Assembly (NCBI GenBank): GCA_964654695.1
Contig: CAZZKJ010000019.1
Span: 1-42,500, forward strand
Direction of reading: 5' to 3'
Source: CAZZKJ01 sp964654695
GTDB lineage: Bacteria; Krumholzibacteriota; Krumholzibacteriia; WVZY01
Length of the DNA: 42,500 nucleotides
The stretch's first letter is position 1; every line of letters starts with the position of its first letter. The notes beneath the pieces were generated by a model. It had not been told where the DNA came from. It saw nothing but the letters and a program-made list of their open reading frames with translations, and did no database searches. The position numbers and the translations under genes are program-made. Of this stretch, positions 7,772-16,200 are shown one piece after another.

Positions 7772-8797
7772 TTAAAAAAGTTCCGGACCGCCGTCAGGGT
7801 GCCGACGACTTAAACCCAGGTGGGATACGGCCGCCTGCGTGGCTACCCTGCCGCGCGGAGTTCTTTGCAGAAATCCTTCCTTGATCAGGAAGGGTTCGTA
7901 TACATCCTCTATTGTCTCGGCTTCCTCGCTAACCGCCACGGCAAGAGAACTTATGCCGACAGGACCGCCTCCAAACTTCTCCACGACTGCAAGGAGTATC
8001 CTTCTGTCCATTTCATCCAATCCTTTGGCATCCACTTTGAGCCTGCCCAAAGCGTAATCCGCGGCTTCGCGGTTTATGACGCCTCTGCCCTCGACCTCGG
8101 CAAAATCCCTTGCCCGTTTAAGAAGACGGTTGGCGATCCGGGGGGTGCCTCGAGAGCGGCGGGCAATTTCTTCCGCACCGTCGTCGCTGATTGCAACCGA
8201 CATCAGGCCCGCCGAACGAAGGACGATCAGTTTCAGCTCGTCGGCATTGTAATAATCGAGCCTGAATACGACTCCGAACCTGTCCCGCATCGGGGCCGTA
8301 ATCATGCCGGCGCGAGTTGTGGCGCCGACAAGCGTAAAGGGTTCGAGGTTCAACGTATAATGGCGGGCATTTGGCCCTTTATCCACAATGAGTTCACATT
8401 TGAGATCGTCCATAGCCTGATACAAATGCTCTTCGAGTACGCGGGGCAGCCTATGGATTTCATCAATAAAAACCACTTGGTGTCGCTCTATACGACTGAG
8501 CACACCCAACAGCTCTGCCGCATTCTGAAAAACGGGACCAGATGTCGTTTTTATTGGTACTTCAAGTTCACCGGCAATGATGTGGGCAAGTGTTGTTTTG
8601 CCGAGCCCGGGGGGTCCGTACAGCAGAACATGATCCAGAGGTTCAGATCTCTGCTTGGCGGCTTTCACAAAAACGGATAGATTATCTTTAAGCTCGCTTT
8701 GGCCTATAAACTCATTTAGCGTTTTAGGCCGGAGAAGAGCTTCGTTTTTCAGTTCTTCCGGCAATTGGCGCGGACTTGTTACTCGTTCTTTTGTCAT
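7772..8797 (-). CDS. ruvB: Holliday junction branch migration ATPase RuvB
   Basis: AAA+ motor that drives branch migration of Holliday junctions together with RuvA. The 341 residues have Walker A GPPGLGKTT (61-69), Walker B VVFIDEIH (108-115), the sensor-1 stretch GATTRAGMI, and a C-terminal winged helix (about 265-330, with EPFLIKEGFLQRTPRGR). It lies 27 nt downstream of ruvA in the ruvC-ruvA-ruvB order and 6 nt before queA. The start is a plain ATG. Confidence 0.98.
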   Translation of the reverse strand: MTKERVTSPRQLPEELKNEALLRPKTLNEFIGQSELKDNLSVFVKAAKQRSEPLDHVLLYGPPGLGKTTLAHIIAGELEVPIKTTSGPVFQNAAELLGVLSRIERHQVVFIDEIHRLPRVLEEHLYQAMDDLKCELIVDKGPNARHYTLNLEPFTLVGATTRAGMITAPMRDRFGVVFRLDYYNADELKLIVLRSAGLMSVAISDDGAEEIARRSRGTPRIANRLLKRARDFAEVEGRGVINREAADYALGRLKVDAKGLDEMDRRILLAVVEKFGGGPVGISSLAVAVSEEAETIEDVYEPFLIKEGFLQRTPRGRVATQAAVSHLGLSRRHPDGGPELF

Positions 8798-8824
8798 CTC
8801 TTCTCCGCCCGAATAAAACGGCTT

Positions 8825-9412
8825 TCATCTGCCTGCGTGTTTGAGTGCTTCTCTAACGAAAACTTCGACTCGAGAATCTTTAATACCGTCCCATTCGATT
8901 TTTTCTATTGCCCTTTCGGCAGCGCCCCTGGTCATTCCCAGCGCGATAAGAGCAAGAACCACCTCATCCTTTACATCTCCGGAACCGGGGCTTTCCCCTC
9001 CCGATCCTTCCAAACCGGTCAGTTTATCCTTGAGTTCCATCACCAGCCTCTCCGCGCTTTTCTTGCCCAGACCGGGGATACCGATTAAAAATGGAATATC
9101 TCCTCCGCGTACGGCGGACACAATTCTGTCTCCCGAATGTACCGACAGTATTCCCAAGGCTAATTTGGGACCGACTCCGGAGACATCGAGCAGGCGTAAG
9201 AAGAGTTCCCTTTCTTGCGGGCGAAGAAACCCATATAATATCAGCCGATCCTCGCGTACATACAAATAAGTGTATAATGAAGCTTCCGGTCCCCGGTCCT
9301 TGAGCAGTTCCAGGTCCTTTTGCGGAACCAGCAGTTCAAACCCAACTCCCCCAACCTCGATTACACACTTGGGTGAAATTGAAACTAGTCTGCCTTTCAA
9401 ACTGGCAATCAT
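8825..9412 (-). CDS. ruvA: Holliday junction DNA-binding protein RuvA
   Basis: Tetrameric protein that holds the four-way junction and loads RuvB. The 195 residues start MIASLKGRLVSI and include an OB-fold N domain, two helix-hairpin-helix motifs (LLDVSGVGPKLALGILS and LIGIPGLGKKSAERLVMEL) and a small C-terminal domain that contacts RuvB (after the linker, about 145-195). I chose ATG 9412, which overlaps the ruvC stop as ATGA and has GGAG 6 nt upstream. An upstream in-frame TTG (9424) is less likely. Confidence 0.97.
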   Translation of the reverse strand: MIASLKGRLVSISPKCVIEVGGVGFELLVPQKDLELLKDRGPEASLYTYLYVREDRLILYGFLRPQERELFLRLLDVSGVGPKLALGILSVHSGDRIVSAVRGGDIPFLIGIPGLGKKSAERLVMELKDKLTGLEGSGGESPGSGDVKDEVVLALIALGMTRGAAERAIEKIEWDGIKDSRVEVFVREALKHAGR

Positions 9413-9897
9413 GATGCGCTCCAATGCCTGTTCTTGAATGCGTGGCAGAGTGCTATCGCCAGCGCATCAGATTCGTCGGTGCTGACCGGCGGGCTTTCTA
9501 GATTCAGAATCTTGCCGAGCATGTACCGGACCTGAAGTTTATCGGCAGCTCCGTTGCCCGTGACGGCCTGTTTTACTTCGCGCGCCGAATACTCGAACAC
9601 CGGGATGTCTGAAAGCGCCGCGGCAAGAATTGCCGCTCCCCGTGCTTCTCCCAGAATCAGAGAACTTCGCGCATTCTTGCTGTAAAATACGTTTTCAATC
9701 GCCAGGGTAGCGGGAGAGTGTTTCTTTATCAATTCTTCGATTTTGAGGAAAATATTCTTTAGCTTTTCGTTCTTTTCTTTAAAGCGCTTCAACACAATAG
9801 TTCCGGAATCTATGTGCCGAAAAACTTCCCCTTTTCCGCCGACAATACCATATCCCGTACATGCACTCCCAGGATCAACACCTAAGATTTTGTACAT
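9409..9897 (-). CDS. ruvC: Holliday junction resolvase RuvC
   Basis: Endonuclease that cuts Holliday junctions symmetrically. In the 162 residues the four acidic catalytic residues can be placed: Asp8 in GVDPGSACTGYG, Glu68 in LAIENVF, and Asp141/Asp144 in STDESDALAIALCHAF. ATG 9897 is the likely start, with AGG 5 nt upstream; a GTG two codons earlier is possible. Its stop overlaps the ruvA start by four bases, which suggests translational coupling. Confidence 0.97.
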   Translation of the reverse strand: MYKILGVDPGSACTGYGIVGGKGEVFRHIDSGTIVLKRFKEKNEKLKNIFLKIEELIKKHSPATLAIENVFYSKNARSSLILGEARGAAILAAALSDIPVFEYSAREVKQAVTGNGAADKLQVRYMLGKILNLESPPVSTDESDALAIALCHAFKNRHWSAS

Positions 9898-9929
9898 AAC
9901 CACCTGACAGGGATCTATTGAATTATCCC

Positions 9930-10673
9930 CTACTGTTCGTTCATTATTTCATCGGGTATATCAAAATTAGCGCTGACTCTTTGGACGTCGTCCAATGATT
10001 CCAATGCATCCATCAATTTGATTGCCTGCCTGGCGGAATCATCTTCGAGCTTAACAACAGTCTTGGGGAGCTTTTGGATACCGGCGCTTTGATAAGGGAT
10101 ATTTGATTCTTTAACATTGCGCATTAAATTTTCGAATTCTTCCGGGGAGCAGATGATCTCAAAACCATCCCCTTCATCTTTTACATCCTCGGCCCCAGCT
10201 TCGAGAACTACATTCAAAAGAGTCTCTTCATCGCATTGCTCTTTGCTTATCCAGATAACCCCCTTGGTTTCGAACAGCCAGGAAACGCACCCGTTTTCTC
10301 CGAGATTGCCGTTATGTTTGCTCAACGCGTGCCTGACTTCCGCAGTCGTACGATTTTTATTGTCTGTAAGCGTTTCAATCAGGAGGGCGAAACCCTTGGG
10401 GCCATATCCCTCATACGAATGCTCTTCGAATTTGGCTCCATCCCCCGCTCCTATCGCTTTTTTAACCGCTTTATGGATATTATCCATGGGCATATTATTA
10501 TCGCGAGCGGTTTGAATCGCCATACGCAGCCTTGCATTTGCCTCGGGATCTCCTCCACCCACACGGGCGGCAACACTTATCTCCCTGATTAACTTTGTAA
10601 AAAGCTTTCCGCGCGCCGCGTCATTCTTGCCCTTTTTACGCTTTATAGACGACCACTTGGAATGCCCCGACAT
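9930..10673 (-). CDS. yebC: YebC/PmpR-family protein (TACO1-like)
   Basis: YebC-family protein of 247 residues. It begins MSGHSKWSSIKRKKGKNDAA, the family signature, and continues KLFTKLIREISVAARVGG, NMPMDNIHKAVKKA and EGYGPKGFALLIETLTDNKNRT. Members have been described as transcription regulators (PmpR) and, more recently, as ribosome-associated factors that relieve stalling at proline-rich stretches. The sequence does not tell which applies here. The position next to ruvC is the usual one. It is 54 nt downstream of the EF-G-like gene on the same strand and probably in the same transcript. Confidence 0.96.
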   Translation of the reverse strand: MSGHSKWSSIKRKKGKNDAARGKLFTKLIREISVAARVGGGDPEANARLRMAIQTARDNNMPMDNIHKAVKKAIGAGDGAKFEEHSYEGYGPKGFALLIETLTDNKNRTTAEVRHALSKHNGNLGENGCVSWLFETKGVIWISKEQCDEETLLNVVLEAGAEDVKDEGDGFEIICSPEEFENLMRNVKESNIPYQSAGIQKLPKTVVKLEDDSARQAIKLMDALESLDDVQRVSANFDIPDEIMNEQ

Positions 10674-10727
10674 ATTAACCCGCCTTTATGCTTCCGTTAG
10701 TTTATATGCCCGTTTATTTGCGGAGTA

Positions 10728-12803
10728 TCACTTCTTCTCTTCTGGTTCCTTTTTTGATTCCTCGATGATTTTTTGCGCGATATCGCGAGGAACCTCTTCA
10801 TAATGATCAAACTCTCTTTTATGGGTTCCGCGTCCTTGAGTCATCGAACGAAGATGGGTTGAGTAGCGATATAATTCGGCCAGCGGCACCAGGCTGCGGA
10901 TGATATTGAACCTGCCGGTGGGCTCCATTCCCTGGATTTTGCCTCGCCGGCCGCTCAAGTCCCCCATTACATCACCCATGAACTCTTCGGGAACCTTGAC
11001 TTCAACATTATAGATCGGTTCCAACAGAATCGGTGATGCTCCCAGCACTGCTTTCTTGACACCCATAGAACCCGCAACCTTGAATGCCTGCTCGGATGAA
11101 TCAACGGTGTGATAGCTTCCATCATAAAGCGTCGCCTTGATATCAACCAGCGGATATCCGGCAATAACCCCGTCGGCCATGGCCCCGATTATCCCTTTCT
11201 CGACTGCAGGAATGAACTTGCTCGGAACGACGCCTCCGACGATGGCATTTACGAACTCGAAACCGCCTCCATGAGGCAGGGGTTCGACTTTCAACCAGAC
11301 ATCGCCGTACTGCCCCCGCCCACCGCTCTGCTTTTTGTACTTTCCTTGAGCCTGTCCGGCCTTCTTTATGGTTTCCTTGAACGGAATTCTGGGCTTTCTG
11401 AGAAGAACGTCAACGCCGAACCTCCTCTTTAGTCTGGCAATAATTACGTCGAGGTGAAGTTCCCCCTGGCCGGATATGAGCATTTGCTTGATCTCGCCGT
11501 CAACCTTGACTTCAAATGACGGATCTTCTTCCGCGAGACGGCTCAGTCCCGATCCAATCTTTTCTTCATCGCCCTTGGCCTGTCCGGAAATAGCCGAGAA
11601 AATGGATGGTCTGGGGTAGACAGTGGACTTCAGTTCCACATTGGATGATTTCTCGCAAAGCGTATCGCCGATTCTGGTGGTTTTTAGTTTTACGACCGCT
11701 CCGATGTCTCCCGCCTCAAGCGCATCGACTTCATGCCTGTTTTTTCCCTGCATACAGAAAATCTGCCCGAGCCTTTCAGAAGCCTGGCGTTTTGAATTAT
11801 AAATATCCTCTCCACTTTTTAGAGTCCCGCGGAAAACCCGAACGAATAGCATATCGCCGACATGTGATTCCGATGTATTCTTAAAAACGTAAGCCACGCG
11901 TGGAGCGGCCGGGTCCGATTTGATTTCTTCTTCGGGCTTCTCCGCAGTTACAGCGCGAGCGTCGGCCGCCGGGATAAAATCTATAAGGCCATCGAGAAAA
12001 GGCTTCATGCCGATATTGGTTTCGGCCGACATGCAGAATACGGGGTGAACTTCTCCCGCTTTTACTCCCGCGGCAAGACCCGAAATCATCTCTTGTGCCG
12101 ATAAGCTCTCGGTTTCAAGATATTTTTCCATTAGTTCTTCGCTGCTTTCCGCAGCAGTTTCCATGAGTTCGCGCTTCCACTTATCGGCTTCCCCTTTCAG
12201 TTCGGTCGGGATTTCTGCACCGACAGCATCCCCTTTGCCGCCGCTTTCATACATAAAGGCTTTATCCCCCGTAATATCGACAATGCCTTTGAAACCGTCG
12301 CCTTCACCTACGGGCAGTTGCATGGGAAGCACCTTGTTTCCAAAAACATTTCGCATCTGCTCGAGACAATCGGCGAAAGAAGCATGTTCCTTATCCATTT
12401 TGTTCACGCAAAAGATCCGGGGCAGTCCAAGCTCCATCATGTGGTTCCAGACTTTTTCTGTGCCGACCTCGACTCCGCCGTCCGCCCGCAGGACTATGAC
12501 GCCACCATCCACGATATCCAAAGCGCACAGCACTTCGCCCACAAAGTCTTCATAGCCGGGTGTATCTACAATGTTTATCTTCGTTCCCTTGTACTCGCAA
12601 AAAGCCGTAGAAGCTTGAATCGTAATCTTGCGTTCGATTTCATCGGGAGCTGAATCCATGACAGTGTTGCCGTCTTGAACTTTCCCCATCCTGTTGATTG
12701 CTCCGGAAGCGAACATCATCGCTTCGGCTATAGTAGTCTTGCCCGTATCCTGATGGGCCGCCAAAGCTATATTTTTGATTTTTCCTTGAGAATATTGCTT
12801 CAA
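10728..12803 (-). CDS. EF-G-2-type translational GTPase (second EF-G-like protein)
   Basis: 691-residue translational GTPase with the full EF-G domain order: G domain (1 to about 270), OB-like domain II (about 305-385), domain III (GLSRLAEEDPSFEV region), domain IV (SGGRGQYGDVWLKVEPL) and domain V (EPIYNVEVKVPEEFMGDVMGDLSGRR). The P-loop is AHQDTGKTT (16-24) rather than AHIDAGKTT, and the G3 motif is DTPGY (80-84) rather than DTPGH, so the catalytic-His position is Tyr. As far as I recall, both changes also occur in the EF-G-2/FusA2 branch, so this is probably not the main elongation factor. Start is TTG at 12803 behind a strong AGGAGGAG. No str operon is nearby. It heads the yebC-ruv-que run. 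Confidence 0.9.
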   Translation of the reverse strand: MKQYSQGKIKNIALAAHQDTGKTTIAEAMMFASGAINRMGKVQDGNTVMDSAPDEIERKITIQASTAFCEYKGTKINIVDTPGYEDFVGEVLCALDIVDGGVIVLRADGGVEVGTEKVWNHMMELGLPRIFCVNKMDKEHASFADCLEQMRNVFGNKVLPMQLPVGEGDGFKGIVDITGDKAFMYESGGKGDAVGAEIPTELKGEADKWKRELMETAAESSEELMEKYLETESLSAQEMISGLAAGVKAGEVHPVFCMSAETNIGMKPFLDGLIDFIPAADARAVTAEKPEEEIKSDPAAPRVAYVFKNTSESHVGDMLFVRVFRGTLKSGEDIYNSKRQASERLGQIFCMQGKNRHEVDALEAGDIGAVVKLKTTRIGDTLCEKSSNVELKSTVYPRPSIFSAISGQAKGDEEKIGSGLSRLAEEDPSFEVKVDGEIKQMLISGQGELHLDVIIARLKRRFGVDVLLRKPRIPFKETIKKAGQAQGKYKKQSGGRGQYGDVWLKVEPLPHGGGFEFVNAIVGGVVPSKFIPAVEKGIIGAMADGVIAGYPLVDIKATLYDGSYHTVDSSEQAFKVAGSMGVKKAVLGASPILLEPIYNVEVKVPEEFMGDVMGDLSGRRGKIQGMEPTGRFNIIRSLVPLAELYRYSTHLRSMTQGRGTHKREFDHYEEVPRDIAQKIIEESKKEPEEKK

Positions 12804-12899
12804 TTTACTCCTCCTCTACAAACCTCAATTCATTTTTTTTGGATTGTCCCACGCCCGCGGTCGAAGAGCGCGGCTGCTTTTTTTCGATATCTCAATGGG

Positions 12900-12929
12900 A
12901 TTCTAACACTTGCAGGGCTCAAATGTCAA
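12900..12929 (-). promoter_or_regulatory. Sigma-70-type promoter of the EF-G-like/yebC/ruv/queA/tgt/yajC run
   Basis: On the minus strand TTGACA (12929-12924) is a perfect -35 and TAGAAT (12905-12900) a five-of-six -10, with an 18-nt spacer. It lies in the 203-nt gap between the YIP1-family gene and the EF-G-like gene and predicts a leader of about 90 nt. That leader contains a small hairpin (CCGCG/CGCGG arms). With short spacings all the way to yajC, this could be the main promoter for eight genes. Confidence 0.75.
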
Positions 12930-13006
12930 CTGAGCCGCGCCCGAAGGGGTTCTGAATACCGCTTAAGGCGGCCATCTCCACCTGTAAACACCGCCGGAAT
13001 CCTTTG

Positions 13007-13729
13007 CTAAAGCATATTACTGAACTTGGCGCCGACCATCGACAGCACAGCAAAAATAAGCCATAAGGGAATCAAAGCCGTTATGGCTTTGTTCCTGGTT
13101 AGACCGAAAATGCTCATCAAGCCCATCACCATGATGATATACGACCAAACGGCAAAAACGTTTATGCTTGACGCCAGAGCATTAAGATATGTGTGAGAGG
13201 GCGAAACCAGAAAGTCCAGGCCGAAGGATACAGTCGCGTCAGCAGCGCTTTGGATATCATCCACGCCTCGCTGCCTGGCCAGGACCAATGATAAAAGCGA
13301 GCCCAACGAAACAATAATGAAAGAATGAAAATAAAGTGTGAAATATTTCTTGAAATTCGCCTGTGTACTTAAAACACTGAGCACCAGGTATCCCAGAAAA
13401 GCGACCAGCAGAACCTGCACTATCGAGGCGATGGGGGCAGTTATGTATCCAGCGGCGTAAAACTTGCTCATGGTCTCGATGGTTTGATCGAGTTTTTCCT
13501 GGGGCACACCCCTTGCATTCAGCCTCATCAGAGCCATTTGAATGGGATAAAACACTCTTACTCCGATCACCGCGCAAACCGAAACCCAAATAAAAGGCTC
13601 CCACCATGAGGGGCGCTGAGCTATCGATTCAAAAAGCTTTTGTGGAGAAAAGAATAACCATCCCAATTTTTGGAAGATATTCCCCCTGCTGTCCACCGCG
13701 TCCGGCATTTCCTGCAGTTCATCTGTCAT
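13007..13729 (-). CDS. YIP1-family integral membrane protein
   Basis: 240 residues with a soluble N terminus (about 1-25) holding LGWLFFSPQKLFESIAQRPSWWEPFIWV, the usual opening of bacterial Yip1-domain proteins, followed by about five membrane helices (near 45-65, 95-120, 130-155, 190-212 and 218-238). Bacterial members have no settled function. GGAAGG lies about 7 nt before the ATG. It sits 70 nt downstream of a glycosyltransferase gene on the same strand and may share its transcript. Family assignment is fairly safe, function open. Confidence 0.8.
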   Translation of the reverse strand: MTDELQEMPDAVDSRGNIFQKLGWLFFSPQKLFESIAQRPSWWEPFIWVSVCAVIGVRVFYPIQMALMRLNARGVPQEKLDQTIETMSKFYAAGYITAPIASIVQVLLVAFLGYLVLSVLSTQANFKKYFTLYFHSFIIVSLGSLLSLVLARQRGVDDIQSAADATVSFGLDFLVSPSHTYLNALASSINVFAVWSYIIMVMGLMSIFGLTRNKAITALIPLWLIFAVLSMVGAKFSNML

Positions 13730-13799
13730 AATCTAACCTTCCTGTCTTGTTACTACTTCAGCGGTCCCGCCGCGAGCACGTCTGAATTGATTCTTCGGA

Positions 13800-14972
13800 T
13801 CATAAGACTCTACCAGACCGGCCATCACCTTTCATTAACTTCCGCATACGGTCCCAGAATGCCGCAGCGACCTCGATCCAATCGTTCTTCCTGGCGGCGG
13901 ACTCCGCCTCCTTTCGCATAATCGCCGCTTCGGAAGCGTCGCGGAGTGCGGCCTCCGCCTTTTCGCATGCATTTGAGAACCCGGAGTAATCATCCGCAGT
14001 AAAAGCCGCTCGCGGGTGGGCTTTTACTTCCGGAGAGAACCCGGTAGCAACCACCGGCAGTCCCGCAGCAAAATACTCGTAGAGTTTGTTTGGATTCACA
14101 CCTTTTGTCAGATCTGTAAAGCGAAAAGGGATCAATCCGATATCGAAGGACTCCATTATTTCCGGCAGTTGTTCGTATGGAACGGGACCGCGGCACGATA
14201 CGTTGGGAAGTTTCTTTAATTCGTCCAGTTCACAGCCGGACCCTCCCAACACCGGCCCGGTAATTACCAGCCGCCAATCCGCATGGTCTGCCGCCAGGCG
14301 TTTGAGGAGATCGAAATCAATCCAGGGAGCGACGGCGCCCACATAGCCGAGCGTAAAATGCCGGCGCCGCCGGCCGTTTGGGGGACGTGGAAAGCGCCGT
14401 GCGAAATGTTCATATTCAACACCGTTCCCTATCATTTCGATATTATCATCGTGTCGAATTGCTCTAACCTTTTCAGCAAGAATCGACGATGACACCGTTA
14501 CAAAATCTGCGGAGCTGCATGTGCGTTTGAAATAATCACCGGTCCAGGCCGGCATCCCGGGAAAAGAATCGTGGGCATCATTGCAGTCGTACAAAAGACA
14601 CTTTCTCGGCAGATCATGAGCAGCTCCAATCGCATAAATATTAGACAGAATAAAAGCCCTTTCATCGCCTTCGGCAAAGGAAACCTCCCGGCACAACCGC
14701 CGAACTCTGCCGGCGGCGCCGCGATCGACGGCCTTGCGTACGGTTTTCAAACTCAAAAGCTTCTTGTATAAATACGTCGGAGGGGATTTAATGAAAGGCA
14801 CGGTTGCTCGGTATATGCCTTCATCCCGGGAAATATGAAAGTTATTATCCCGTTTGCGGGCGTAGGGTTCGAGATACAGCACTTCCATATCTGCAGGTTT
14901 GCGTTTAATGATCTGCTGCTTTCTCGTTCTCAGGTAGTCCCATTTTATTTCCGAGAACCAGACAATGTTCAT
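13800..14972 (-). CDS. GT4-type glycosyltransferase
   Basis: 390-residue GT-B-fold glycosyltransferase, probably cytoplasmic or membrane-associated, acting in surface glycan synthesis. The C-terminal nucleotide-sugar half shows FTLGYVGAVAPWIDFDLL, LVITGPV, IGLIPFRFTDLTKGVNPNKL and YEYFAAGLPVVATG. The N-terminal half contains LYDCNDAHDSFPG, similar to the Asp-containing region of TuaH-like enzymes. I chose ATG 14972, with GGAGG 8 nt upstream; the open frame reaches 15182 but the extension is not protein-like. Donor and acceptor cannot be read from the sequence. It is divergent from the next GT4 gene with 103 nt between the starts; I saw no clear promoter there. Confidence 0.85.
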   Translation of the reverse strand: MNIVWFSEIKWDYLRTRKQQIIKRKPADMEVLYLEPYARKRDNNFHISRDEGIYRATVPFIKSPPTYLYKKLLSLKTVRKAVDRGAAGRVRRLCREVSFAEGDERAFILSNIYAIGAAHDLPRKCLLYDCNDAHDSFPGMPAWTGDYFKRTCSSADFVTVSSSILAEKVRAIRHDDNIEMIGNGVEYEHFARRFPRPPNGRRRRHFTLGYVGAVAPWIDFDLLKRLAADHADWRLVITGPVLGGSGCELDELKKLPNVSCRGPVPYEQLPEIMESFDIGLIPFRFTDLTKGVNPNKLYEYFAAGLPVVATGFSPEVKAHPRAAFTADDYSGFSNACEKAEAALRDASEAAIMRKEAESAARKNDWIEVAAAFWDRMRKLMKGDGRSGRVL

Positions 14973-15075
14973 TTGCAAAACCTCCGATCGTTTAAAAAAG
15001 TTATCATGTTCGGGCTGATTGCAGAAGCGTTTTATCCGGAGCCGGGGCGTCTCGTTATCAAATACGGAGGCTTTG

Positions 15076-16161
15076 ATGGCTGACAAAAGATACCGAATTG
15101 GTTTTATCATAGACGATCTCTCATTTGGAGGAGCCCAAAAGCAGCTTGCGGTGCTTGCCGGGTCCCTTCCAACTGAATTCATTCCGCGCGTATACTGCCT
15201 TTCCGAGCAGGGCCGGCCTTTTGGAGAAATGATCGAGAGGAAAGGAACCTGCGTGCGTTATTTCAAGAGGCTCTCGCATTTCGATATTTTCAGACTTGCG
15301 GCGCTGCGGCGGAAACTGGCTGCTGATGAAGTCGATCTCGTGCACAGCTTTCTATATGCGTCCAATGCCTATGCTTTCTTGGCGGCGAGGATACTCAGAA
15401 AACCGGTAATACTGTCCCTGCGCAGCGATAAACCGAGAATGGGTCCGGCGGGCGACTCGGTACAGGCCTTTTTTTTCCGGCGATGCGATAAAATCACAGT
15501 CAATTCTATAGCGGGTCGAAATTATCTTATAAAACGGCGTGGGATCGACGGCGCAAAAATCGTCCTGGTGAGAAATTGTTTTTTGATGGACGATGTTCCT
15601 CCCCGAACTTCAAAACCTTTAAAGCAGACTATAGGTTTCGCAGGCAGGATTCCCGGCGGTGTCAAAAATGTCGGACTGCTGCTGAAATCTTTTGCTATCA
15701 CGGCCGATCTCATAGCAGATGTAAAGCTCAAAATTCTTGGGGACGGCAAGGGCAGATCTAAAATGGAGATGCTGGCGCGAAAACTAGGAATCGAAAACCG
15801 CGTGGAATTTCTGGGGGAAGTAGATAATGTCCTGGAGATTATATCGTCGCTTAGCTGTCTGGTGCTTCCATCAAAATCAGAAGGTACACCTAATGCAGTT
15901 ATCGAAGCCCTTGCCTGCGGCGTACCGGTTGTCGCCAGTGCAGCAGGCGACATTCCACTCATGGTCAAGGACGGCCGAACCGGGAGAATTATTCAAAACC
16001 CTTCTCCGGAATCCCTATCGAAAGCGATAATCGAAGTATTGGAAGATGAAACCTATGCGCTGAACGCCTCCGCCGAAGGGCCCGAAATCATTAGAAGCAG
16101 TTTTTCAAAACAAGCCATGCTCTCGAGCCTCCTGCCGGTTTACCGGCAGATGTTGGTGTAA
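15076..16161 (+). CDS. GT4-family glycosyltransferase
   Basis: 361-residue GT4 retaining glycosyltransferase. It opens with RIGFIIDDLSFGGAQKQLAV, the usual acceptor-side glycine loop, and has TIGFAGRIPGGVKNVGLLL, LKILGDGKGRSKME, RVEFLGEVDNV, and EGTPNAVIEALACGVPVVAS with the E-x7-E motif that holds the sugar nucleotide. GGAGG lies 5 nt before the ATG at 15076; the frame extends upstream to 15019 without family support. It is the only plus-strand gene between 1 and 26,460 and is divergent from the other GT4 gene. Substrate unknown. Confidence 0.88.
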   Translation: MADKRYRIGFIIDDLSFGGAQKQLAVLAGSLPTEFIPRVYCLSEQGRPFGEMIERKGTCVRYFKRLSHFDIFRLAALRRKLAADEVDLVHSFLYASNAYAFLAARILRKPVILSLRSDKPRMGPAGDSVQAFFFRRCDKITVNSIAGRNYLIKRRGIDGAKIVLVRNCFLMDDVPPRTSKPLKQTIGFAGRIPGGVKNVGLLLKSFAITADLIADVKLKILGDGKGRSKMEMLARKLGIENRVEFLGEVDNVLEIISSLSCLVLPSKSEGTPNAVIEALACGVPVVASAAGDIPLMVKDGRTGRIIQNPSPESLSKAIIEVLEDETYALNASAEGPEIIRSSFSKQAMLSSLLPVYRQMLV

Positions 16162-16200
16162 GCGCATATTATTCTCCCGGCACCCGTGGCAGCTCCGGCC

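Noticed and set aside
7820..8680. Long plus-strand open frame opposite ruvB (286 codons)
   Set aside because: Lies entirely within ruvB on the other strand; composition and lack of a start signal mark it as a shadow.
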